DNA of 64,000 nt from Salinigranum rubrum (GTDB taxonomy: Archaea > Halobacteriota > Halobacteria > Halobacteriales > Haloferacaceae), in assembly GCF_002906575.1 (NCBI RefSeq), contig NZ_CP026309.1:310001-374000 (forward strand), written 5' to 3'. Under the pieces are notes generated by a model. The model was not told the origin of the DNA and ran no database searches. It was given only the letters and a program-made list of their open reading frames with translations. Shown here in pieces: positions 49,422 through 57,742 of this stretch. Numbering within the stretch: the first letter of the stretch is position 1; each line of letters starts with the position of its first letter. The position numbers were made by a program, and so were the translations under genes.

Positions 49422-50504
49422 ATGTACGACTTCGTCGTGGTGGGTGTCGGCCCCGCCGGTGCCCGGTTCGCACGCCGGGCCGCCGAGGCCGGCTACGACG
49501 TCCTCGCGCTGGAGAAGGGGGAGGTGGGGACGCCGTTGGCGTGCTCCGGGCACGTCTCGACCGACATCTGGGACTACCTCCCGCCGAAAGCCAAGGAGCA
49601 ACTGTTCCAGAACCGCATCTACGGCGCGGACTTCCACGTCGGCGGTCCCGCGAGCGGCGCGCGCCGCTTCTACAAGCGCGAGGAGATATCGAACGTCATC
49701 GACCGCGTTCAGTTGGACCGGACGCTCGCGGACCTCGCCCGCGAGGCCGGCGCCGACGTCCGCGAACACCACACCGTGACGGGCGTCGACGAGCGCGAGG
49801 ACCGCGTGGTGCTCACGGTCAAACACGGGGACTCGACCGAAGACGTCGAGGCGAAGATGGTCGCCGGCTGTGACGGTCCCGTCTCGCGGGTCCGCCGCTC
49901 GCTCGGCCTGCCCGAACCGGGCGAGACGCTCCACGGCGTCCTCGCCTTCTCGGACGAGGTGGACCACGGCGACTACGTCGACGTCCACCTCACCGTCCCG
50001 CGCTTCTTCGCGTGGCGCATCCCCCGGGGCGAGGCGGGCGTCGAGTACGGCCTCGCCGCCCCGCCGGGCGCGTCGGTCAACGAGATGTTCGACGTTCTGA
50101 CCCGCGAGTACGACGTCGAGACCGACCACTTCTGTTCCGGCGCGATTCCCATCGGCCCCCCCGAGACGGTGACGACCGACCGCGCCTTCCTCATCGGAGA
50201 CGCCGCCGCCCAGACCAAGCCGTTCACCGGCGGCGGCATCCTCTACGGAATGACCGCCGCCGACCACGCGGCTCGAGCCATCGACCCCGACGCACCCGCG
50301 ACACTGGACGCGTACGAGGCCGCGTGGCGGTCGGACCTCGCCCGCGAGATTCGCCTCGGCCACTGGGTCCGGCGGTGTTACTCGCTCCCGGAACCGGTGC
50401 AGAAATTCGGCCTGCGGGCGCTCTCGGGGGAAATCGGCGTCCACATGGACCGGCCCACCTCGCTTTTCTCGAGAGAGGGGCTGAAGAAACTCGTGAGTCG
50501 GTGA
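49422..50504 (+). CDS. Geranylgeranyl / digeranylgeranylglycerophospholipid reductase
   Basis: A 360-residue FAD flavoprotein that saturates isoprenoid chains of archaeal lipids or carriers. The FAD motif is VVVGVGPAGARFARRAAEAG, the second is CSGHVSTD, the substrate block PRFFAWRIPRGE matches the PxxYxWxFP motif, and GDAAAQTKPFTGGGI is the second FAD motif. Membrane-associated by family. Whether it acts on phospholipids, menaquinone or dolichol cannot be told. Confidence 0.9.
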   Translation: MYDFVVVGVGPAGARFARRAAEAGYDVLALEKGEVGTPLACSGHVSTDIWDYLPPKAKEQLFQNRIYGADFHVGGPASGARRFYKREEISNVIDRVQLDRTLADLAREAGADVREHHTVTGVDEREDRVVLTVKHGDSTEDVEAKMVAGCDGPVSRVRRSLGLPEPGETLHGVLAFSDEVDHGDYVDVHLTVPRFFAWRIPRGEAGVEYGLAAPPGASVNEMFDVLTREYDVETDHFCSGAIPIGPPETVTTDRAFLIGDAAAQTKPFTGGGILYGMTAADHAARAIDPDAPATLDAYEAAWRSDLAREIRLGHWVRRCYSLPEPVQKFGLRALSGEIGVHMDRPTSLFSREGLKKLVSR

Positions 50505-50601
50505 GCGCACCCCAGCAGACGCATACGGACCGCTGTCACTGCGTCGCGGTCGGCCGTGCGACGGCGAACGTTGATTCAGGAGCGGCTGACCGCGGTCGGT
50601 T

Positions 50602-50778
50602 TCAGCGCATGAGTTCGAGCCCGATTGCCGATGCTGACTGAATCCACGCGTCCTCGCCCGCCCGGTCGTAAATGATGACATCTCCGTCCTCGAGTCTGAG
50701 GTCGGCGTAGCGCGCCCCGTCCGCGCCGTCGACCTCGCAGTCCCAGTCCTCTCCGCTGTCGTCCGTTCTGGTTGCCAT
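50602..50778 (-). CDS. Small acidic haloarchaeal protein (DUF7331-like)
   Basis: A 58-residue acidic protein: MATRTDDSGEDWDCEVDG, then a beta segment YADLRLEDGDVIIYDRAG and the end WIQSASAIGLELM. I recall this family as DUF7331. The ATG at 50778 fits the family length; an upstream frame only adds basic, non-family residues. It lies 106 bases downstream of the YgfZ-like gene on the same strand. Confidence 0.7.
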   Translation of the reverse strand: MATRTDDSGEDWDCEVDGADGARYADLRLEDGDVIIYDRAGEDAWIQSASAIGLELMR

Positions 50779-50884
50779 CGTTTCGGTCACCTCTGTCTCA
50801 CACGTCGCCTCGTCGACGGAAGAAGGATTTCCGAACTGTCGACCGGATTCGTCCCCACTGACACCACATTTCGACCGGGGACGG

Positions 50885-52003
50885 TTAGTCGACCTCTTCG
50901 TCCGCTGGATACTCCGGCAGTCGCCCCGACGGAACGCCCCCCTCGACGAACGGGAGGGTCGTGAGGTCGGCGTCGACCTCGTCGCCATCGACGCGGACGG
51001 TGAGACCATCGCCCGCACCCACCCGCTCGGGCAGGTCGTAGTCGACGAACGCCAGCGCGATGGGGCGTTCCAAGAGCGGGCTCTCGACGGCGCGCGTCAC
51101 CTCGCCGACCGCCTCGTCGCCCGCGAACACGGCTGCCTCCCTGTCTGGCAGCGCTTCCGGGAGGAGGCCGACGAGTCGGTTGCTCGGCTGTCCCCGGTTC
51201 TCGACCTTCGAGACGACCTCCTGGCCGACGTAACAGCCCTTCTCGAAGTCGAGGGCGGAACGGACGCCGACGACGTTCGGAACTCTCCCCTCTAGCTCGG
51301 AATCGAACAGCGGCGTCCCCGCCTCGGTCGTGAGCGTATCCCACGTCCGGTAGCCGACGGGGATGGCGGCGTTACCGCGCGTGAGGAGCGTGTCGAACAG
51401 CCTCTCGGCCTGGTCGGCGGGGCAGACGACCTCGTATCCCTCTTCTCCGGTGGGAGCGTCGGTAGCGACGACGGTAACGCCGACGTCGGCCATCGATCCG
51501 CGGACGAACGAGAACGGCTCCTCCGGCGCGCCCGCGTGGTTGAGGACGGACGCGATTTTCTCGGTGGAGCGCGGCCCGTGGACGCCGAAGACGCCGAAGT
51601 CGCCCGAGGCGTCGCGCAACTGGACGTCCTGGATGAACACCTTCTCGCGCCAGTCCTCCAGGAGGGGTTGGATTCGCGACGGCGGCGTAAAGAGCAGGAG
51701 GCGCTCGCCCGCGTTGTAGACGAACAGTTCCGTCTCGATGCGGCCCTGCGGATCGAGGAGAAGCGCGTAACAGCCCTCCTCTTCCGAATCGGGAACGCGG
51801 TTCGAGACGGCGTTGTCGACGAAGTCGACGCGGTCGTCGCCCTCGACGACGAGCACGCCGTAGCCCATCTCGATGACGCCGACGCCGTTGCGCACCGCTC
51901 GGTGGGTGCGTTCGGGGCGGCCGTAGTGGTCGACGACGCTGACCCCGCCGCGCTCGGTGAAGACGGCACCGTGTGCCTCGTGGAGGTCGCCTACGAGCGT
52001 CAT
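50885..52003 (-). CDS. YgfZ/GcvT-like tetrahydrofolate-binding protein
   Basis: A 372-residue aminomethyltransferase-fold protein. The YgfZ signature KGCYVGQE is in DFEKGCYVGQEVVSKVENRG, with the conserved cysteine. The folate pocket blocks (GVGVIEMGYGVLVVEGDDR, FGVFGVHGPRS) are seen. YgfZ/Iba57 proteins help build or repair iron-sulfur clusters; it is not the glycine-cleavage T protein, whose partner genes are absent. The start is the ATG at 52003. Confidence 0.9.
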   Translation of the reverse strand: MTLVGDLHEAHGAVFTERGGVSVVDHYGRPERTHRAVRNGVGVIEMGYGVLVVEGDDRVDFVDNAVSNRVPDSEEEGCYALLLDPQGRIETELFVYNAGERLLLFTPPSRIQPLLEDWREKVFIQDVQLRDASGDFGVFGVHGPRSTEKIASVLNHAGAPEEPFSFVRGSMADVGVTVVATDAPTGEEGYEVVCPADQAERLFDTLLTRGNAAIPVGYRTWDTLTTEAGTPLFDSELEGRVPNVVGVRSALDFEKGCYVGQEVVSKVENRGQPSNRLVGLLPEALPDREAAVFAGDEAVGEVTRAVESPLLERPIALAFVDYDLPERVGAGDGLTVRVDGDEVDADLTTLPFVEGGVPSGRLPEYPADEEVD

Positions 52004-52100
52004 GTCTGTCGGGAGGGTCGCAGTCGGGAAAACGGTACGGACTTCGCGCTCGCGTCTATCGTCGCGTGCGTTCCCGTCCGCGGTCGGAGACCCGTCGCAG

Positions 52101-52400
52101 TCAGAAGCCGAGTCGGTCGCGGATCCTATCGAGCAGGCTCCCCTCGTCGTCGGGGGCCTCGCCGGGGTCGGGGACGACGCGCTCTGCGGGCATGATGCGC
52201 ACGCGGTCGTCCTCGCCCTCGACAGTGATGAGCGAGTCGGACTTGAGACGGTCGAGCGCCTCGCCGATGGCGTCGATGTCGGCGTCGACGACGGCCCGCA
52301 GTTCGTAGACGGTCATGCCCTCCGAGGCCCGGTCGACGAGGGCATCGAGGATGGCGACGTCGATGTCCTTTCGCTTCCGGAACTCCCGCCGCGCTCTCAT
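52101..52400 (-). CDS. Winged-helix-like haloarchaeal protein (DUF6432-like)
   Basis: A 99-residue protein. Residues 12-75 (KDIDVAILDALVDRASEGMTVYELRAVVDADIDAIGEALDRL then KSDSLITVEG) fit a small winged helix-turn-helix; the tail is acidic with EGSLLDRIRDRLGF. DNA binding is likely by fold, the target unknown. I recall relatives as DUF6432. The next 139 bases to the DUF7093-like gene are a divergent promoter region. Confidence 0.72.
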   Translation of the reverse strand: MRARREFRKRKDIDVAILDALVDRASEGMTVYELRAVVDADIDAIGEALDRLKSDSLITVEGEDDRVRIMPAERVVPDPGEAPDDEGSLLDRIRDRLGF

Positions 52401-52539
52401 ATCCGTTGCATCGAGCGCCGATGGTTTATACTGTTGGCTCCCCTCCCTCTCTCCCCGCGTTCGTCCGCACAACGGAGTCAGACGGCCGTCTGACGTCGGG
52501 GGTAGTTTTTTGCTGTCGACTCGGGAACAGTGTGACATA

Positions 52540-53715
52540 ATGGGTCTCAGGTGCCTGCTCGGACACGACTTCGGCCCCTCGGGCGTCGTTCGCGAGCACG
52601 AAGAGGATGGGAGCGAGATGGTGGTGACCGAGCGCGAGATTCGGCGCTGCCGCCGGTGCGGCGAGGAACAGGTCCTCTCCGAGAGTACGGAGGTCAGAGC
52701 CATCCGGACGGAGGGAGAAGTCCGCTCGGAGCGGCGGGACGCCGACGCCGTCGCCCCCGCGAGCAGTACGCAGGGTGCGGACGTCGGCGACGAGTCGCCG
52801 CTGAACGCCGACGCCGCTGCGTCACCGGCCAGCGAGGGGATGGAGTCGGCGTCGACGCCGGACGCGACGGGGCTCCGAAACACCGCCGAGTCGGTCACCG
52901 AACCCGATGAGAGCAGCGTGGCGGCAGAGACGGTACCCGACGTCGGTCCGGAACTCGAAGAAGCGGACGACGCCGACTCGAACACGTCGCTCATCGAGCG
53001 CGCGGAGGCCGGGTTCGACGACGCCGACGACCCCGAGGAGGAGGACGCGGTCATCCTCGACGACGCCACGCCCGAACGCGAGCACGGAGCGTGGCCCGAC
53101 AGCGGCGACGCGCCCGAACCGAGCGGGGCAGTCGGCGACGGTGGCACGGACCCCACCAGCGCCGACGGCGCGGGAGAGGACGCCGAAACCGACGACGACG
53201 CGGCCGACGACTCCCGTTCGCTCGCCGAGCGGGCGGCCGAAGAGGACGCCGAACTGATGGGCGGGAGCGACGCCAGCGCACCCGCCGCGAGCGAGCAGGC
53301 CGACGCGTCGGACTCGATGTCGGCGGCTTCGTCGTCGGCGTCGGGGGGCGCGTGGCCCTCCCACGAGGACGAGAACGAGGACGAGGGCTTCTCGGCCGAC
53401 GCGGCGACGGCCGGCGGGCCGGGGCTGGCTTACGGCAACGAACTCACGCCCACGGCGACGAACGGGCAGAGTCGGAGCCACGCCGAGGACGACGCGTACG
53501 AGACGTCCTACCTCGACAACACCGTCGAGCAGCGCGAGGGCGACGGCACCATCGTCAGCGCGCGCGAGGACGACAGCCAGTCCCCGCGTCCCGGCGTCGA
53601 GACGGAGTACTACTGTCCGAACTGCGGACACACCCGACCGCTCGACTCGTCGATTCGGACGGGCGACATCTGCCCCGAGTGCCAGCAGGGGTACATCGCC
53701 GAGCGGGAGCGATGA
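52540..53715 (+). CDS. Zinc-ribbon protein with long acidic linker (DUF7093-like)
   Basis: A 391-residue protein. The N-terminal zinc segment is CLLGHDF and CRRCGEEQVLSES; a ~270-residue low-complexity region of Asp, Glu, Ser and Ala follows; the C-terminus is a second ribbon, CPNCGHTRPLDSSIRTGDICPEC. The pattern matches what I recall as DUF7093 in haloarchaea. It resembles a flexible tether between two nucleic-acid or protein-binding ribbons. Function unknown. Confidence 0.72.
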   Translation: MGLRCLLGHDFGPSGVVREHEEDGSEMVVTEREIRRCRRCGEEQVLSESTEVRAIRTEGEVRSERRDADAVAPASSTQGADVGDESPLNADAAASPASEGMESASTPDATGLRNTAESVTEPDESSVAAETVPDVGPELEEADDADSNTSLIERAEAGFDDADDPEEEDAVILDDATPEREHGAWPDSGDAPEPSGAVGDGGTDPTSADGAGEDAETDDDAADDSRSLAERAAEEDAELMGGSDASAPAASEQADASDSMSAASSSASGGAWPSHEDENEDEGFSADAATAGGPGLAYGNELTPTATNGQSRSHAEDDAYETSYLDNTVEQREGDGTIVSAREDDSQSPRPGVETEYYCPNCGHTRPLDSSIRTGDICPECQQGYIAERER

Positions 53716-53776
53716 CCACCCTTTTCCCGCCGCGGGTGACGAAACAGGTAAACCGTCCCCTGTCAAACGACGGAGC

Positions 53777-54160
53777 ATGAAAGAGTACAAGATGCGACGG
53801 GGCGAGACGCTCGAGGAGAACGCCCCGGACCTCAAAGCGACTATCGAGGAGTACTTCGGTCCCGTCACGGGCACCGACGAGTGGAACGGGAACGAACTGT
53901 ACGTCGTCGACGAACCGGACAACCCGGTGTTCAAGCGCATCGTCGCCGGCGCGGCGAAGTACAGCGGCAAGAAGGACCAACTCGCCGTCCACTTCGAGGA
54001 ACACGAGGCCGCAGCCATCCTCGAGAAGGGACTCGAAGACCACGCACAGGACGCCGTCTCCGCGAAGAACGAGTTCCTCCTCGAAGTGACGGGCCGCGAC
54101 GCGAAGTCCCGCCGCGACTCGATGAAGCGCGCCGTCGAGGACGACGCCCCCGACTACTGA
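53777..54160 (+). CDS. DUF5611 family protein
   Basis: A 127-residue alpha/beta protein starting MKEYKMRRGETLEENAPDL and containing FGPVTGTDEWNGNELYVVDEPDNPVFKRI and GAAKYSGKKDQLAVHF. This is the haloarchaeal DUF5611 pattern. A C-terminal helix includes AKSRRDSMKRAVE. No catalytic motif; function unknown. It follows the zinc-ribbon gene by 61 bases on the same strand. Confidence 0.8.
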   Translation: MKEYKMRRGETLEENAPDLKATIEEYFGPVTGTDEWNGNELYVVDEPDNPVFKRIVAGAAKYSGKKDQLAVHFEEHEAAAILEKGLEDHAQDAVSAKNEFLLEVTGRDAKSRRDSMKRAVEDDAPDY

Positions 54161-54273
54161 CGCCGCACCTGCGTCCGGCGGCCCCGTGGGGGAGGCCACG
54201 GCGCCCCCGACTCATTAATTCGATTCCGAGTAAACGACCGAACTTTAAGTCGCCCGCGAACGTCGTCTCGAGT

Positions 54274-54732
54274 ATGAGTCTCGACACCATCGTGCTGGCA
54301 GTGGGACCGAACGACGCGGATCGGTACGAACGACTCGCGGAGGAGACCATCGACCTCGGCGTGGGGGCGGATTCCCACGTCGTCCTCGCACACGTGTTCA
54401 CCGACGAGGAGTACGCGTCTGCACTCGACAGGCTGGAGATCGATGCGACCGCGGAGGAGGCGACGCCCGGTGGGGTCGCCCGCCGGCACACGACGACGCG
54501 CGAACTCGGAAAACTGCTCGAGGAGGCCGGCATGGAGTACGAGGTGCGCGGCGGCGTCGGCGAGCACGGGAAGGAGATCGTCGCCATCGCGAAGGAGGTC
54601 GACGCCGACCTCGTCATCGTCGGTGGCCGGAAGCGTTCGCCCGCCGGCAAGGCCGTCTTCGGAAGCACGGCCCAGGAAGTGATGCTCGAAGCGCCCTGTC
54701 CGGTGACGTTCGTCCGCGCCGATACGAAGTGA
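54274..54732 (+). CDS. Universal stress protein (single domain)
   Basis: A 152-residue UspA protein: TIVLAVGPNDADRYERLAE opens, VVLAHVFTDEEY is the second strand, and VIVGGRKRSPAGKAVFGSTAQEV is the nucleotide loop region with G-x2-G variant, ending PCPVTFVRAD. A TTTAAG box about 28 bases before the ATG is the likely promoter. Distinct from the two-domain protein at 39201. Confidence 0.9.
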   Translation: MSLDTIVLAVGPNDADRYERLAEETIDLGVGADSHVVLAHVFTDEEYASALDRLEIDATAEEATPGGVARRHTTTRELGKLLEEAGMEYEVRGGVGEHGKEIVAIAKEVDADLVIVGGRKRSPAGKAVFGSTAQEVMLEAPCPVTFVRADTK

Positions 54733-54876
54733 GCGCGTGATCCGGTGACGTCGCGCTGTCGAGGCGGGCGCCGTGCCGAGGTTCGGACGACGACGGCTGG
54801 GTTGGCGACCCTCGATTCGCGGCGTCGATACGCGGAACCACCCTGATTAAGTGGTCGGCGCGTTCCACTGTGGACA

Positions 54877-55848
54877 ATGACGTACTACGTCGGTGTCGAC
54901 CTGGGGGCGACGAACGTCAGGGCTGTCGTCGCGGACGCCGAGGGGACCATCATCGGCAGCAGCAAACGTGGCACGCCGCGCGGCCCGACGGGAATCGCCA
55001 TCACCGAAGCCGTGCTCGAGGTCACGCGCGCCGCCTGCGACGAGGCCGGTATCGACCCGGAGGCGGCCGTCGCGGCGGGCATCGGCTCTATCGGCCCGCT
55101 CGATCTCGCCGAGGGTGCCGTCGAGAACCCGGCGAACCTCCCCGACACCATCGACCGCATCCCGCTCACCGGTCCGCTCTCCGTCCTGCTCGACACCGAC
55201 CGCGTCTTCTTGCACAACGACACGGCCGCGGGCGTCATCGGCGAGCGCTTCCACTCCGAGCGCAACCCCGACGACGTCGTCTACATCACCATCTCGACCG
55301 GCATCGGCGCCGGCGTCTGCATCGACGGCCACGTCGTCTCGGGGTGGGACGGCAACGCCGGCGAGGTCGGCCACATGACGGTCGACCCGCACGGCTTCAT
55401 GACGTGTGGCTGTGGGCACGACGGTCACTGGGAGGGCTACTGCTCGGGCAAGAACATCCCGCGCTACGCCTACGAACTGTTCCAGGAGGACGCCAGCGTC
55501 GAGACCGACCTCCCCGTCGACGACCCCGATTTCTCCGCCGCCGACGTCTTCGAACACGCCGGCGAGGACGAGTTCGCCGACTACGTCATCGACCAGCTCT
55601 GCCACTGGAACGCGATGGGCGTCGCCAACGTCATCCACGCGTACGCCCCCATCGTCATCTACATCGGCGGCGCCGTCGCGCTCCGAAACCCCGACCACGT
55701 CGTCGACCCCATCCGCGAGCGCGTCGACGACATGGTGATGGTCAACGTCCCCGACATCCAACTCACGGCGCTGGGCGACGAAGTCGTGGTGAAGGGGGCC
55801 GTCGCGAGCGCGATGACCGGAGGAACGGGTGACCGTGCCAGACTGTAG
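54877..55848 (+). CDS. ROK-family glucokinase
   Basis: A 323-residue sugar kinase. The ATP motif is VGVDLGATNVRAVVAD; the substrate loop is HNDTAAGVIGE with the catalytic aspartate; ISTGIGAGVCIDG and GHMTVDPHG precede the ROK zinc site. The zinc motif reads CGCGHDGHWE, so the usual third cysteine is a histidine; zinc could still bind. Glucokinase is the likeliest activity in haloarchaea, other hexoses possible. The last codons, GGTGDRARL-stop, belong to the first unit of a tandem array that continues downstream. Confidence 0.9.
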   Translation: MTYYVGVDLGATNVRAVVADAEGTIIGSSKRGTPRGPTGIAITEAVLEVTRAACDEAGIDPEAAVAAGIGSIGPLDLAEGAVENPANLPDTIDRIPLTGPLSVLLDTDRVFLHNDTAAGVIGERFHSERNPDDVVYITISTGIGAGVCIDGHVVSGWDGNAGEVGHMTVDPHGFMTCGCGHDGHWEGYCSGKNIPRYAYELFQEDASVETDLPVDDPDFSAADVFEHAGEDEFADYVIDQLCHWNAMGVANVIHAYAPIVIYIGGAVALRNPDHVVDPIRERVDDMVMVNVPDIQLTALGDEVVVKGAVASAMTGGTGDRARL

Positions 55849-56030
55849 GTCTGGCAGCGTCGCGCGTGGCTTCGCAGGTGGGACCGGCGACCGGGCTCGT
55901 CTGTAGGACGAGCCACCTCGCCGGGCGCACCGAAGGAGGTACAGGCGACCGAGCGCGGCTGTGAGGCCGCGCTGATTTCGACTGAAGCCCCGCAGGCGGT
56001 ACGGTGACCCCACCGGGCTGTAACGGACGT
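55801..56030 (+). repeat. 58-bp tandem array copying the glucokinase C-terminal codons
   Basis: Unit 1 is the end of the kinase gene (55801-55848). Units 2 and 3 (55859-55906 and 55917-55964) repeat the last 15 codons and stop: VA----GGTGDRARL* and LA----GGTGDRARL*, with almost every variable base in the last ten codons synonymous. Unit 4 (about 55991-56023) is decayed (GGxGDPTGL*, one base short). The spacing is exactly 58 bases, so units 2 and 3 are in different reading frames from the gene. In units 1-3 the stop codon lies in the loop of a hairpin. Confidence 0.8.
55837..55855 (+). other. Hairpin around the glucokinase stop codon
   Basis: GCCAGAC and GTCTGGC pair perfectly with loop TGTAG, which contains the stop TAG. 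Equivalent perfect stems with different sequence lie at 55894-55914 (GGCTCGTC/GACGAGCC, loop TGTAG) and 55952-55973 (AGCGCGGC/GCCGCGCT, loop TGTGAG). Confidence 0.75.
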
Positions 56031-56077
56031 CGCCTCCCGCAGGACGGCTTATCCGCTTCCAGCCCCAACGCCGGCCC

Positions 56078-57568
56078 ATGCGCAGGCGTAGCGTCCTCCG
56101 GGGAACCGCGGCGCTCGTCGGGGCGTCGGCGCTCGCCTCCTCCGCACGCGCCCACGAGGGCGAGGGGAGCGACGGGACCGTCTCGGGCGGGTCGAGCGAC
56201 CGGTACGCGCCCCTCGGATACGTCGACGTTCCCGGCGCAAACGAAGCGGTCGTCGGCGACGAGGAGACGGTGTACGTCGCGACCGGCGACGGCTACGCGA
56301 CTGTCGACGTGAGCGATCCGACCGCTCCGCGGGTGCTGGCGCGGCGGACGGGACTTCGGAGCGACGCGGAGAACGGCCCGCTCGTGAACGTTCAGGACGT
56401 GAAAGTCGACGGCGAGACGCTCATCGTCGCGGGGCCGGCCCACCCGCGGCGGAACGCCCTCTCGGGCTTCGTCGTCGTCGACGTCTCCGACCCCACCTCC
56501 CCCACCGAACGCGGCTTCTTCGAGACCGACTACCCCATCCACAACTGCGACGTCGCCGACGGCCGGGCGTACCTCACCGGGAACGACGGCTCACGAAACC
56601 CCCTCGTCGTCGTCGACGTCTCCGACCCCACCGACCCCGTCGAACTCGGTCGGTGGTCCCTCCTCGACGCCGACGCCCGGTGGGAGAGCGTGAACGCGAA
56701 CCGTCGGTCGCTCCACGACGTGACGGTCCGCGACGGCGTCGCCGTCTGTGCGCTGTGGGACGCCGGCACCTGGCTGGTCGACGTCGCCGACCCGACGGCG
56801 ATGACCGCGCTGGGGAGCGTCGATGCGCCCGCCCCCGACCAACTCGATGCGGGCCCCCGACCGGCCCTCACGCCCCCGGGGAATCACCACTACGCGACGC
56901 GTTCGGGCGACCTCCTCGCCGTCGGAAAGGAGTCGTTCGGCGTCCGCATCGACGAGGACGGCGACGGGCGCTCGGATTCCCTCGTCGGCGGACCGAGCGG
57001 CGTCGACCTCTGGGACGTCTCGGACCTCGAAGCCCCCGAGCGACTGTCGACCGTTCCCCCGCCCGTCAGCGACGACTCCACCCTCGGGGGAACGTGGACG
57101 ACGGCGCACAACCTCGACATCGAGAACGAGACGCTCTACACGTCGTGGTACCGTGGCGGCGTGAAGCGACACGACGTCTCCAACCCGCTCACTCCCACCG
57201 AAGAGTCGTGGTGGCTCGCGCCCGACGAGACGAGCTTCTGGACGGCACGGGCAGTCACGACCGGATTCTTCGTCGCGTCGAGCCGCGGGGTCGAGGACGT
57301 CCCCGGCCGGCTCTACACGTTCCCCGACCGACCCGGTGAGGGGTCGTCGGGGGCCGCGCTCGGGTCGGACGACAGCACGACCGAGGCGACGGCGACGGAC
57401 ACCGCGTCGACGCGGGCCGACCGGACAGACCCGACGAATGCGACGGACGCGAGCGGTGGGGACACCGGACCGGAGTCGACCGTCTCCGCTCCCGGGTTCG
57501 GCGTCGGAGCGGGACTAGCGGCGCTGGCTGGTGGTGCTTGGTGGCTGCGGCGACACACGGACGACTGA
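56078..57568 (+). CDS. Tat-exported LVIVD-repeat propeller protein with PGF-CTERM-like end
   Basis: A 496-residue protein with a twin-arginine signal (MRRRSVLRGTAALVGASALA). The body holds repeated VVDVSDPTxP motifs (TVDVSDPTAPRVL, VVVDVSDPTSPTERG, VVVDVSDPTDPVELG, LVDVADPTAM), typical LVIVD propeller blades. A Thr/Asp/Ser linker precedes APGFGVGAGLAALAGGAWWLRR, which resembles the PGF-CTERM sorting signal cut by archaeosortase with lipid attachment. Surface-anchored protein; ligand unknown. Confidence 0.85.
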   Translation: MRRRSVLRGTAALVGASALASSARAHEGEGSDGTVSGGSSDRYAPLGYVDVPGANEAVVGDEETVYVATGDGYATVDVSDPTAPRVLARRTGLRSDAENGPLVNVQDVKVDGETLIVAGPAHPRRNALSGFVVVDVSDPTSPTERGFFETDYPIHNCDVADGRAYLTGNDGSRNPLVVVDVSDPTDPVELGRWSLLDADARWESVNANRRSLHDVTVRDGVAVCALWDAGTWLVDVADPTAMTALGSVDAPAPDQLDAGPRPALTPPGNHHYATRSGDLLAVGKESFGVRIDEDGDGRSDSLVGGPSGVDLWDVSDLEAPERLSTVPPPVSDDSTLGGTWTTAHNLDIENETLYTSWYRGGVKRHDVSNPLTPTEESWWLAPDETSFWTARAVTTGFFVASSRGVEDVPGRLYTFPDRPGEGSSGAALGSDDSTTEATATDTASTRADRTDPTNATDASGGDTGPESTVSAPGFGVGAGLAALAGGAWWLRRHTDD

Positions 57569-57742
57569 GCCGGGCGCGTCGCGGTCCTCGACTGAGCGCC
57601 CCGTCCTCGCCCGTCTTCACTCCAGAGCGATTCCTTCCCCTCGTGCGTGCTATTGAGCCGTCGTGTCCGATACGACCCCGTCCTCGTAAATATTTCAACT
57701 CATAGTCAGTTCTTTACTCCCGTGCCCGGAACAGCCACACGA

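Noticed and set aside
55801-56030. A CRISPR array
   Set aside because: The repeats are imperfect and only about four, there are no unique spacers of fixed length, and no cas gene is present. The differences follow codon and stem structure instead.
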